7,111 bases of DNA, from positions 1-7,111 of the forward strand of contig JAPLWD010000103.1 of NCBI GenBank assembly GCA_026396775.1, given 5' to 3'. The DNA is from Candidatus Gribaldobacteria bacterium (GTDB lineage Bacteria > Patescibacteriota > Minisyncoccia > Minisyncoccales > CG1-02-41-26). The notes below the pieces were generated by a model. The model was given only the letters and a program-made list of their open reading frames with translations. It ran no database searches and was not told the DNA's origin. Below, piece by piece: positions 1-6,217 of this stretch (within the stretch, counting starts at the first letter, position 1; each line of letters opens with the position of its first letter). Made by a program: the position numbers and the translations under genes.

Positions 1-2
1 AA

Positions 3-197
3 TTAATTGAACAGTGTAGTTTAAAGGGTCAAAGGATTGGTGAGGCTCAAATTTCTGAAAAACATAGTAACTTTATTGTTAATTTCGGATCGGCGAAGTC
101 TTTGGATGTGGTAGAATTGATTAATTTAATCAAGCAAAAAGTTCAAGCTAAATTTAAGATTATTTTGGAAGAAGAAATCCAGTATTTAGGTTTTTAA
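3..197 (+). CDS. murB: UDP-N-acetylmuramate dehydrogenase (MurB), C-terminal 64 residues, 5' truncated by window edge
   Basis: MurB is the cytoplasmic FAD enzyme that reduces UDP-GlcNAc-enolpyruvate to UDP-MurNAc with NADPH, an early step of peptidoglycan synthesis. Only the end of the gene is visible, open from base 3 to a TAA at 195-197. The fragment contains the characteristic C-terminal run LKGQRIGEAQISEKHSNFIV, matching the family's L-G-x-R-G-x-A-x-x-S-x-K-H-x-N-F pattern. It closes with LEEEIQYLGF, which aligns with the family's L-x-x-E-V-R-x-I-G ending. In that alignment the codon at 174-176 is the expected catalytic glutamate, and the usual following Arg is Gln here. The stop lies one base before the secA ATG, so the two genes are very likely co-transcribed and translationally coupled. 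The identification rests on this tail alone, but the motif is distinctive. Confidence 0.88.
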   Translation, partial: LIEQCSLKGQRIGEAQISEKHSNFIVNFGSAKSLDVVELINLIKQKVQAKFKIILEEEIQYLGF

Positions 198-198
198 T

Positions 199-2658
199 AT
201 GGGGTTATTAACTAAAATTTTTGGCGATCCTAATCAAAAGTTTATTCAAAAGGCTCGGTTGGTTGTGGGGCAGGTCAATTCTTTGGAGAAAGATTTTGAG
301 CAACTATCTAGCCAACAGCTCAAAGACAAAACTTCTGATTTTAAAAATCGCCTAACACAAGGCGAGGATTTAGATGGTATCTTACCAGAGGCTTTTGCTT
401 TAGTTAGAGAGTCAGCTAAAAGAACTTTAAAGCAACGGCATTTTGATGTTCAGCTAATTGGCTCTTTGGCTTTACACCAAAATAAAATTGCTGAAATGAA
501 AACAGGGGAGGGGAAAACACTTTCAGCTACCCCAGCCATTTTTCTTAATGCTTTAAGTGGCCAGGGGGTGCATGTGGTAACAGTGAACGACTATTTAGCC
601 AAAAGAGACGCTGTTTGGATGGGGCAAATTTTTCAGGCTTTAGGATTAACGGTTGGCTGTATTACTAATCAAGCTTCGTATCTTTACCAGCCCCAGTTAG
701 AGGATTTAGATTTAGATCAAAAAAGAGACCTAGTAGGGAATTTTAAAATAGAAGATAGTTTTTTAAAACAATGCTCAAGGGCTGAATCATACGCCGCTGA
801 CATTACTTATGGCACTAATAATGAATATGGTTTTGATTATTTAAGGGATAACTTGGTTTTTAACAAAAGCGAAATGGTTCAAAGAGGGTTTAATTTTGCC
901 GTGATTGACGAAGTGGACTCTATTTTGATTGACGAAGCCCGAACACCCTTGATTATTTCTCAACCCGACGAGGAGTCTTCTAAAATGTATGGAGATTTTT
1001 CTAAGATTACTCCTGCTTTGAAAGAAAACGCTGATTTTAATATTGATGAAAAAATGAGGGTAGTGACTTTAACTGAAGAAGGCATTACTAAGGTAGAAAA
1101 GATGTTGGGGGTTGAAAATATTTATACAGATAAAGGCATTAACTTTGTGCACCACTTGGAGGAGGCTTTAAAGGCTCAATTTATCTTTCATAAAGATCGG
1201 GATTATATTGTCAAGGATGGTAAAATTTTGATTGTAGATGAGTTCACTGGTAGAATTTTACCGGATAGGCGTTATTCAGGTGGCTTACATCAAGCCTTGG
1301 AAGCCAAAGAAAAGGTTCAAGTTCAGGCTGAATCAAAAACCCTAGCCACAATTACTTTCCAGAATTATTTTCGCTTTTATCGAAAATTGGCGGGGATGAC
1401 TGGCACGGCTTTAACTTCGGCTGAAGAATTTGATAAAGTTTATAAACTAGGTGTGGTAAGCGTGCCAACCAACAAAGAAAACATTCGCGAAGATTTATCG
1501 GATATAGTTTACAAAAACGAAGAAGCAAAAACTAGAGCCATTGTTAGAGATATCAAGCTAAGGCACGAAAAAGGCCAACCAGTTTTAGTGGGCACAACCT
1601 CTATTGAAAAAAATGAACGTTTAGCTCGATTTTTAAAAAGAGAAGGAATACCGCACGAGATTTTAAACGCTAAACAGCATGAAAGAGAGGCTCAAATTAT
1701 TGCTCAAGCCGGAAGATATGGCCAAGTGACGGTGGCGACTAATATGGCCGGCAGAGGAGTGGACATTATTTTGGGCGGAAATCCCCCCAATCAAGAAGAT
1801 GCTGAATTAGTCAAAACGGCAGGTGGTTTGCATGTAATTGGCACAGAAAGGCATGAAGCTAGGCGAATTGATAATCAGCTAAGAGGCCGTACAGCTAGGC
1901 AGGGAGATCCTGGTTCTTCGCAATTTTTTATTTCTTTGAGTGATGACTTGTTAAGGGTTTTTGGGGGTGATCGGATTAAATCAATGATGGATTTGTTAAA
2001 ATTAGAGGAAGATCAACCTATATCCGCTGGTATTTTGTCAGGGGCGATTGAAAGAGCTCAAGAAAAGGTGGAGGGGTTGAATTTTGATTTAAGAAAGCAT
2101 ATTTTAGACTATGATGATGTTGTTTCTAAACACCGAGGCCGAATTTATTTGCTAAGAAAAGAAGTTTTAGATAGAGATTTTGAGGGGCTTAAGGAATTAA
2201 TTTTAGAAACAGTTGAAAAAGAATTAGAAAGAGTGGCCTCTTTTCATATTACAGAGATTATTAACTATGAAGAAATTGCCGAAGACGTACGCAGTATCTT
2301 CCCAACTACAGCAGAATTTCGTGACAAACTTGGGAAACTTCAAGAAAAAGAAGAGATTGTTGACTTGCTTTACAAGGAGGCTGAAATAGCCTTCGGCAGT
2401 AAATTGGAGAAAGAGGGGCAAGAAAATCTGCACAAGATTATTACCTTTGTTTTTTTGAAAACAATTGATGTTTTTTGGACGGAGCATCTTGAAGCTTTAG
2501 AACATCTTAGAGATTCGGTTAGGTTAAGAGCTTATGGGGGCAGGGATCCTTTGGTGGAATACAAAACCGAAAGTCACCGGCTGTTTAATGAAACTTTGGT
2601 AGCTATGGAGTCACAAATTAGCCGAACTTTTTTTAAAATAGTAATTAAGGGTGCTTAG
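199..2658 (+). CDS. secA: Preprotein translocase ATPase SecA
   Basis: SecA is the motor ATPase that pushes unfolded preproteins through SecYEG at the inner face of the membrane. The 819-residue product has the full core. Walker A MKTGEGKT is at residues 100-107, VIDEVD with SILIDEARTPLIIS at 235-254, GMTGTA at 399-404, ATNMAGRG at 513-520, and RRIDNQLRGRTARQGD at 555-570. The helical scaffold and two-helix-finger region is about 625-790, including YDDVV and the L-R-x-Y-x-x-R-D-P-L-V-E-Y signature. Three features differ from E. coli or B. subtilis SecA: about 30 extra residues between GLTVG (149-153) and ESYAADITYGTNNEYGFDYL (196-215), GVDI in place of GTDI after the ATNMAGRG motif, and TAR in place of SGR in motif VI. 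The protein stops at FFKIVIKGA with no Cys-rich SecB/lipid-binding tail. The start MGLLTKIFGD is the family's usual N-terminus, with at most a weak AGG upstream. Confidence 0.97.
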   Translation: MGLLTKIFGDPNQKFIQKARLVVGQVNSLEKDFEQLSSQQLKDKTSDFKNRLTQGEDLDGILPEAFALVRESAKRTLKQRHFDVQLIGSLALHQNKIAEMKTGEGKTLSATPAIFLNALSGQGVHVVTVNDYLAKRDAVWMGQIFQALGLTVGCITNQASYLYQPQLEDLDLDQKRDLVGNFKIEDSFLKQCSRAESYAADITYGTNNEYGFDYLRDNLVFNKSEMVQRGFNFAVIDEVDSILIDEARTPLIISQPDEESSKMYGDFSKITPALKENADFNIDEKMRVVTLTEEGITKVEKMLGVENIYTDKGINFVHHLEEALKAQFIFHKDRDYIVKDGKILIVDEFTGRILPDRRYSGGLHQALEAKEKVQVQAESKTLATITFQNYFRFYRKLAGMTGTALTSAEEFDKVYKLGVVSVPTNKENIREDLSDIVYKNEEAKTRAIVRDIKLRHEKGQPVLVGTTSIEKNERLARFLKREGIPHEILNAKQHEREAQIIAQAGRYGQVTVATNMAGRGVDIILGGNPPNQEDAELVKTAGGLHVIGTERHEARRIDNQLRGRTARQGDPGSSQFFISLSDDLLRVFGGDRIKSMMDLLKLEEDQPISAGILSGAIERAQEKVEGLNFDLRKHILDYDDVVSKHRGRIYLLRKEVLDRDFEGLKELILETVEKELERVASFHITEIINYEEIAEDVRSIFPTTAEFRDKLGKLQEKEEIVDLLYKEAEIAFGSKLEKEGQENLHKIITFVFLKTIDVFWTEHLEALEHLRDSVRLRAYGGRDPLVEYKTESHRLFNETLVAMESQISRTFFKIVIKGA

Positions 2659-2708
2659 GATAATTTATTATTTGCACAAAAGATGGATTTGTGTTAATTT
2701 AAGAAAAT

Positions 2709-3233
2709 ATGAAGAAGAATTTATCTTGGAAATTAATATTTGTGGTCATCTTGGCTGTTTTAACCTTTGTGATTATCCTGCCTCAATATACCAATTGGGT
2801 CATTGGAGAAACCAATCGTGGAATTAAAGGTGTTTTAGGTCAGGAAACGACACTATTGATTCCTCAAGTGCCGAATATTAATTTTAAATTAGGGCTTGAT
2901 TTGCAGGGCGGTAGCCGTTTAGTTTATGAGGCTGACTTAAAAAATATTGGGGTTCAGGATAAGAAAGAGTCTATGGCAGGATTGAGGGATGTGATAGAAA
3001 GAAGGATTAATCTTTTTGGGGTATCCGAACCGGTTGTAAATACCCAAGAAGTAGCAGGAACTTTTAGGCTTAACGTTGAATTGGCTGGGGTTAAAGATGT
3101 TAACAAAGCTATTGAAATGATTGGGCAGACTCCTTTTTTGGAGTTTAGAGAAGAGCAAACGCCCGAAGAAACTGAAAAAATTAAAACTAAATATAAAGAA
3201 CTAGAAAGTCCGGTGCCAGCTGGACAAAATTAA
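2709..3233 (+). CDS. secD: Protein translocase subunit SecD, N-terminal part (ends at a frameshift)
   Basis: SecD forms, with SecF, the membrane complex that uses the ion gradient to pull translocating proteins through SecYEG. This 174-residue piece carries the first transmembrane helix (about residues 8-28), the FKLGLDLQGGSRLVYEAD signature of the family at 59-76, and the first periplasmic subdomain with VIERRINLFGVSEP at 95-108. Similarity ends at AGQN before a TAA at 3231-3233. The rest of SecD continues immediately in the next frame (see 3205-4050), so the stop is not the natural end. The gene starts 50 bases after secA; the spacer holds no clear Shine-Dalgarno. A weak promoter-like pair, TTGCAC (2672-2677) and TAATTT (2695-2700), is too poor to call. 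Reconstructed SecD is about 446 residues, normal for the family in small-genome bacteria. Confidence 0.9.
   Translation: MKKNLSWKLIFVVILAVLTFVIILPQYTNWVIGETNRGIKGVLGQETTLLIPQVPNINFKLGLDLQGGSRLVYEADLKNIGVQDKKESMAGLRDVIERRINLFGVSEPVVNTQEVAGTFRLNVELAGVKDVNKAIEMIGQTPFLEFREEQTPEETEKIKTKYKELESPVPAGQN
3205..3233 (+). other. Frameshift zone inside secD
   Basis: The upstream SecD frame closes at 3231-3233 and the downstream SecD frame is open only after a TAG at 3202-3204, so the shift must lie between 3205 and 3233. Moving between them requires skipping one base of the given sequence (or two bases are missing). The A4 run at 3226-3229 is the simplest candidate: with one A fewer the text reads G-Q-I-K-K-A-I-L-E-Y-D-Q without interruption. 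A homopolymer or consensus error or a real recent mutation are the likely explanations. Confidence 0.8.
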
Positions 3234-4050
3234 AAAAGCTATTCTGGAATACGATCAGAATACCTTTCAAAGGCAGGTAGGGCTGGAGTTTGATGAAGAG
3301 GGGGCTAAAATTTTTGAAGAGTTAACCGATAGAAATGTTGGTAAAACTTTAGCTATTTTTATTGATGGAGTTCCTATCTCAACCACTAGGGTTAACGAAA
3401 AAATTAGTGGAGGCAGGGCTCAAATTTCAGGTAATTTTTCAGATCAAGAAGTGAGGGATTTGGTGCGGAATTTAAATGCAGGAGCCTTACCAGTGCCGAT
3501 TAAGCTAATTTCCCAAAACACAGTTGGGCCAACCTTAGGCCTTGCTTCAATGCAGAAATCACTTTTAGCGGCGCTTTATGGCTTTGTGTTTGTGGTTATT
3601 TTTATGGTGATTGTTTATCGTTTTTCGGGTTTATTAGCCTCGGTGGCTCTTTTAACCTATGTGGGGATTATGCTTTCTTTATTTAAGCTAATTCCAGTAA
3701 CCTTATCTTTAGCGGGAATAGGAGGAGCAATTTTATCGGTGGGGATGGCGGTGGATGCTAATGTTTTGATTTTTGCAAGAATGAAAGAAGAAAGAAAAAA
3801 GGGAGAAAATTTTCAGCAAGCTTTGGAGGCTGGTTTTAACAGAGCTTGGCCTTCAATTAGAGATAGTAATGTAACCACTATTTTAATTGCCGTTATAATG
3901 TTTCTTTTTGGTACTAGTTTTGTTAAAGGGTTTGCTTTCACTTTAGCTGTAGGCGTTTTGGTTAGTATGTTTTCGGCTTTATTTACCACTAAAACATTGA
4001 TGAAGCTTTTTTCGAGCACAAAACAAGAAAAAATTAAGTGGCTTTGGTAA
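3205..4050 (+). CDS. secD: Protein translocase subunit SecD, C-terminal part (after the frameshift)
   Basis: This frame continues SecD with no independent start of its own. It reads KKAILEYDQNTF, then LEFDEEGAKIFEELTDRNVG and DGVPISTTRVNEKISGG, the end of the large periplasmic domain. ISGNF follows, then LVRNLNAGALPVPIKLISQ, the conserved entry to the membrane domain. Five hydrophobic helices then follow, with GMAVDANVLIFARMKEE and GFNRAWPSIRDSNVTTILIA, the RND-type signatures conserved in SecD. The usual F-E-R of the AVDANVLIFER motif is F-A-R here. A GTG at 3451 could be picked as a start by software but would delete the conserved periplasmic end. I judge the two halves to be one gene, either functional with a sequence error or freshly broken. 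It ends with TAA at 4048-4050, right against the hairpin element. Confidence 0.88.
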   Translation, partial: KVRCQLDKIKKAILEYDQNTFQRQVGLEFDEEGAKIFEELTDRNVGKTLAIFIDGVPISTTRVNEKISGGRAQISGNFSDQEVRDLVRNLNAGALPVPIKLISQNTVGPTLGLASMQKSLLAALYGFVFVVIFMVIVYRFSGLLASVALLTYVGIMLSLFKLIPVTLSLAGIGGAILSVGMAVDANVLIFARMKEERKKGENFQQALEAGFNRAWPSIRDSNVTTILIAVIMFLFGTSFVKGFAFTLAVGVLVSMFSALFTTKTLMKLFSSTKQEKIKWLW

Positions 4051-4052
4051 TA
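4048..4052. repeat. TAATA, left flanking direct repeat of the hairpin element
   Basis: TAATA directly abuts the left end of the inverted repeat that starts at 4053, and its first three bases are the secD stop codon. An identical TAATA is at 4231-4235. The pair is a candidate target-site duplication, but it is short and AT-rich, so chance cannot be excluded. Confidence 0.4.
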
Positions 4053-4230
4053 TGAGATGGTTGCAAAACTATTCCGTAGCGAAATTTTAGATTTTCGAGC
4101 GAGGCGAGGAAGACGAGCAAAAAGGTTTGAAGCCATAGCTGAGCTATGGTGAAAAGCTTTTTGCGAAGTCTGACGAAGCCGTAGCCGAAAAGATAAAATT
4201 GCAGTAGGAATAGCTTTGTAACCATCTCAA
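4053..4230. mobile_element. Long imperfect inverted-repeat (hairpin) element, MITE-like, inserted between secD and secF
   Basis: The segment is an inverted repeat centred exactly on base 4141. The outer arms 4053-4075 and 4207-4229 pair at 21 of 23 positions, plus one G-T. Inner paired blocks follow: 4083-4089 with 4194-4200, 4092-4097 with 4186-4191, 4117-4124 (GCAAAAAG) with 4157-4164 (CTTTTTGC), and an apex CCATAGC/GCTATGG at 4133-4139 and 4143-4149 around TGA. Ends are TGAGATGG and CCATCTCA. The interior is visibly richer in G+C (CGAGCGAGGCGAGG) than the neighbouring genes. It holds no open frame of useful length. TAATA flanks both sides, with one extra A on the right. Deleting the element plus one TAATA gives secD TAA-TAT-ATG secF, a typical tight operon junction. 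I infer a small non-autonomous element or palindromic intergenic repeat; as mRNA it would fold into a long hairpin between two co-transcribed genes. I do not recognise a named family. Confidence 0.7.
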
Positions 4231-4235
4231 TAATA
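4231..4235. repeat. TAATA, right flanking direct repeat of the hairpin element
   Basis: This matches the left TAATA at 4048-4052. It lies one base outside the last paired base of the hairpin (4229) and one base before the secF ATG at 4237. It supports the idea that the element inserted into a short secD-secF junction. Confidence 0.4.
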
Positions 4236-4236
4236 T

Positions 4237-5145
4237 ATGCGATTTCAATTTGTTAAACACCGTAAATACTTTTATTTTTTCTCTATTACTTTGACTGTTT
4301 TAAGTTTGGTAGCTATTTTAGTTTTTGGTTTGAAATGGGGGATTGACTTTACAGGAGGGACAGCTCTTGAGTTTGGTTATCAAGAGAATGCTCCCCAGCA
4401 GGAATTAGTGACAGAAAAACTAAAAACTTTTAACCTAGGGGATTTTTCATTGCAGAAGGCGGGGGATAATCGGTTTATCCTGAAAACCAAGGATTTGGAT
4501 GAAAAAACTCATCAAGAAATTTTAACAGCGATGCGAACTCTAGGCAACCTTGATGAAGGGGCAGGAAGCTTTGAGTCTATTGGTCCAGCGGTTGGGACTG
4601 AAATGCGGAATAAAACTCAAGTAGTAGTAATTCTTTCAATTTTAGTTATCTTAATTTATATAGCGGTAAGTTTCCGGAGAGTTTCTCGGCCAGTTAAGTC
4701 TTATATTTTTGGGCTAACTAGTATTATCGCTTTAGTCCACGATGTTTTAATTCCATTGGGAGTTTTTGTGATTTTGGGTAAGCTATCAGGGGTTGAAATA
4801 ACTGTGCCGATTATTACTGCCTTTTTGACGGTTTTTGGTTATTCTATTAATGATTCGGTGGTAGTTTTTGATCGCTTAAGAGAAAATTTAACTCGTTCTA
4901 GGGTAGTTGATTTTGAAACGGCCATTGATGATAGCCTTAATCAAACCTTGGGTAGGTCAATCAATACTTCAGTAACAGTTTTGATAACTCTTTTTGCGAT
5001 CTTTTTCTTTGGGGGCGAGACACTGAAATATTTTTCGTTAGCTTTAATTTTAGGCATTGGGTTTGGAACCTATTCGTCTATTTTTATAGCCACCTTACTG
5101 CTTTTCTCTTTTTATCGGTGGCAAAGCAAGAAAAAGGGGGCGTAG
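4237..5145 (+). CDS. secF: Protein translocase subunit SecF
   Basis: SecF pairs with SecD in the membrane to drive late steps of protein export. The 302-residue product shows the family plan. A first transmembrane helix is at about 13-32 and GIDFTGGTALEF at 35-46. A short periplasmic domain ends in ESIGPAVGTEMR (113-124), and five further helices lie between about 127 and 294. Signature residues are ALVHDV (165-170), TVFGYSINDSVVVFDRLREN (198-217) and SINTSVTVLITL (241-252). The length is ordinary for SecF. There is no Shine-Dalgarno before the ATG at 4237, where the sequence is the AT-rich flank of the hairpin element. Without that element the start would lie three bases after the secD stop, so the insertion may have uncoupled SecF translation from SecD. 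The gene ends with TAG at 5143-5145. Confidence 0.97.
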   Translation: MRFQFVKHRKYFYFFSITLTVLSLVAILVFGLKWGIDFTGGTALEFGYQENAPQQELVTEKLKTFNLGDFSLQKAGDNRFILKTKDLDEKTHQEILTAMRTLGNLDEGAGSFESIGPAVGTEMRNKTQVVVILSILVILIYIAVSFRRVSRPVKSYIFGLTSIIALVHDVLIPLGVFVILGKLSGVEITVPIITAFLTVFGYSINDSVVVFDRLRENLTRSRVVDFETAIDDSLNQTLGRSINTSVTVLITLFAIFFFGGETLKYFSLALILGIGFGTYSSIFIATLLLFSFYRWQSKKKGA

Positions 5146-5156
5146 CAGGTTTTGTA

Positions 5157-5186
5157 TTGACATATGGATAGTTTTATGTTTATATA
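5157..5186 (+). promoter_or_regulatory. Strong sigma-70-type promoter at the secF / regulator junction
   Basis: A perfect TTGACA -35 box is at 5157-5162 and TATATA at 5181-5186, with an 18-base spacer. Read one base earlier, TTATAT at 5180-5185 has a 17-base spacer and a TG at 5177-5178 that fits an extended -10. The expected transcription start is about 5192-5194. It begins 12 bases after secF ends, so the downstream genes probably have their own promoter even if secF transcription also reads through. Confidence 0.6.
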
Positions 5187-5193
5187 TAACAGT

Positions 5194-5892
5194 ATGATCG
5201 TAAAGAGCCAAAAACCACAATTTAATTACTCCAAGGTTTGCCTAGAGCTTTTAGGGTATTTGCCTGAGCGTCAAAAGACGGTAGTTGGCAATCGGTTTGG
5301 GTTGCTGGGTAAAGACCCTCAAACGCTTCAAGAGATTGGGGATTATTTTGGCATAACCCGTGAAAGGATAAGGCAAATCGAAAAGGAGGCGCTTTTGCAA
5401 TTAGCCAAGTATCAATCTAAGAAAGATCTCCAGCAAATTATTGCATTGTTTAAAGAATATTTAAGAGAACAGGGAGGCGCTAAGCGAGAGGACTTAGCTT
5501 TAAGGGATTTAAGCAGGCAGGAAGATTGCCAAAATCAGATTTATTTTTTATTGGTTTTAGCCGAACCTTTTTATAGAACTTCAGAAAACGAAACTGTTTA
5601 TTCTTTCTGGACTACAGAAGAGAAAATTATAGATCGATTTTTACCTATTTTAGAAAAAACCGAGAATCTTTTTAAAATTGAAAAAAAACTTTTATCTCAA
5701 GACGATATCTTGTTAATAGTTCAAGACGAGCCAGTTGAATTTGTTTCTTCAGTTTTGGAAATTGCTAAAAAGATTGAAAGGGGGCCTTTAGGATTTTTTG
5801 GATTAGCTAATTGGTCAGAAATTAGACCAAAAGGAGTCAAAGACATGGCTCTTTTAGCTCTTAAGAAACAAATATGGTTTCTTTTGCTTTAG
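5194..5892 (+). CDS. Sigma-70 region 4 / HARE-HTH regulator, N-terminal part (ends at an in-frame TAG)
   Basis: This is a probable transcription-associated DNA-binding protein. Near the N-terminus is a sigma-70 region 4: ELLGYLPERQKTVVGNRFGL followed by TLQEIGDYFGITRERIRQIE and KEAL, where the last part is the helix-turn-helix that in sigma factors contacts the -35 box. No sigma region 2 or 3 is present, so it is not a normal sigma factor. A mostly helical middle follows, then WSEIRPKGVKDMALLALKKQ, the start of a HARE/RpoE-delta-like winged helix. That domain is broken at TAG 5890-5892 but continues in the same frame to 6210, giving a full length near 340 residues. I prefer ATG 5194: the alternatives at 5164 and 5176 fall inside the promoter and would not be on its transcript. 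With a start of transcription at about 5192-5194 the message would be leaderless. Its cellular target is unknown. Confidence 0.75.
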   Translation: MIVKSQKPQFNYSKVCLELLGYLPERQKTVVGNRFGLLGKDPQTLQEIGDYFGITRERIRQIEKEALLQLAKYQSKKDLQQIIALFKEYLREQGGAKREDLALRDLSRQEDCQNQIYFLLVLAEPFYRTSENETVYSFWTTEEKIIDRFLPILEKTENLFKIEKKLLSQDDILLIVQDEPVEFVSSVLEIAKKIERGPLGFFGLANWSEIRPKGVKDMALLALKKQIWFLLL

Positions 5893-5910
5893 CCATTAAA
5901 ACTTTTACAA
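5873..5910 (+). repeat. 38-base exact direct repeat, copy 1 (inside the regulator gene)
   Basis: Bases 5873-5910 are identical to 6218-6255; the flanking bases differ on both sides (A and G here, T and T at the other copy). Here the segment sits in the middle of the HARE-HTH coding region, where the reading becomes IWFLLL-stop-PLKLLQ in place of the conserved P-L-H-F-x-E-I-A-like helix. It supplies the premature TAG. About 13 codons are affected, close to the number expected at this point of the domain, so the event looks like a replacement rather than an insertion. Confidence 0.9.
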
Positions 5911-6210
5911 GATAAGCCATTTAAAAAAGTTTTACCCCAAACCTTACATAATGAGTTAATTAGAGACGTGAGATTTGTTTTGGTGGGTAGGGGTATTTAT
6001 GCCTTGAAAGAATGGGGTTATAATAATGGTACGGTTAAAGATATAATTGTTAGTTTGATTAATAACTCTCAAGGAGGTCTTTCTAAAGACGAAATTGTTA
6101 AGGGGGTTTTAGATCAGCGCTTAGTTAAGAGCAATACAATTCTTTTAAATTTGCATAATAAAAAAAATTTTTCACGCACTCAAGAAGGGAGATATGTTGT
6201 TAGTAACTAA
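5893..6210 (+). pseudogene. Sigma-70 region 4 / HARE-HTH regulator, C-terminal part (after the in-frame TAG)
   Basis: The same reading frame as the upstream part stays open from 5893 to TAA at 6208-6210. Native-looking protein resumes with DKPFKKVLPQTLHNELIRD, then VRFVLVGRGIYALKEWGY, the hallmark end of a HARE-HTH domain. A second small winged-helix-like unit follows: GTVKDIIVSLINNSQGG, LSKDEIVKGVLDQRLVKSNT, and ILLNLHNKKNFSRTQEGRYVV. A GTG at 5968 could be called as a start, but it falls inside the conserved V-R-F-V-L-V-G-R-G block and has no Shine-Dalgarno, so I do not believe it is an independent gene. Conservation on both sides of the stop suggests either an assembly fault or very recent damage. 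Confidence 0.75.
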
Positions 6211-6217
6211 ATTTTTT

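Noticed and set aside
2224..2487. Minus-strand open frame inside secA
   Set aside because: It is fully antisense to conserved SecA sequence and reads as a shadow.
3231..3238. A-AAA-AAG heptamer in secD as a programmed -1 frameshift site
   Set aside because: The run comes after the first base of the stop codon, is out of phase with the incoming frame, and a -1 slip would not reach the downstream SecD frame, which needs +1.
3451..3453. GTG as the true start of a separate short SecD-like gene
   Set aside because: Conserved SecD sequence extends at least 200 bases upstream in the same frame.
3813..4225. Minus-strand open frames over the end of secD and the hairpin
   Set aside because: They are antisense to conserved secD codons and to the inverted repeat, with no recognisable domain and low-complexity translations.
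4053..4229. Hairpin as a rho-independent terminator after secD
   Set aside because: No T-run follows the right arm; it is far longer than a terminator and lies between two genes that act as one complex.
199..5145. UGA recoded as glycine, as in Gracilibacteria and Absconditabacteria
   Set aside because: The conserved genes have no internal in-frame TGA, and their glycines are encoded by normal codons.
5890..5892. TAG read as an amino acid (stop-codon recoding)
   Set aside because: secA and secF end in TAG exactly where their families end, so TAG is a stop here. The codon lies inside the repeat-derived segment, which explains it better.
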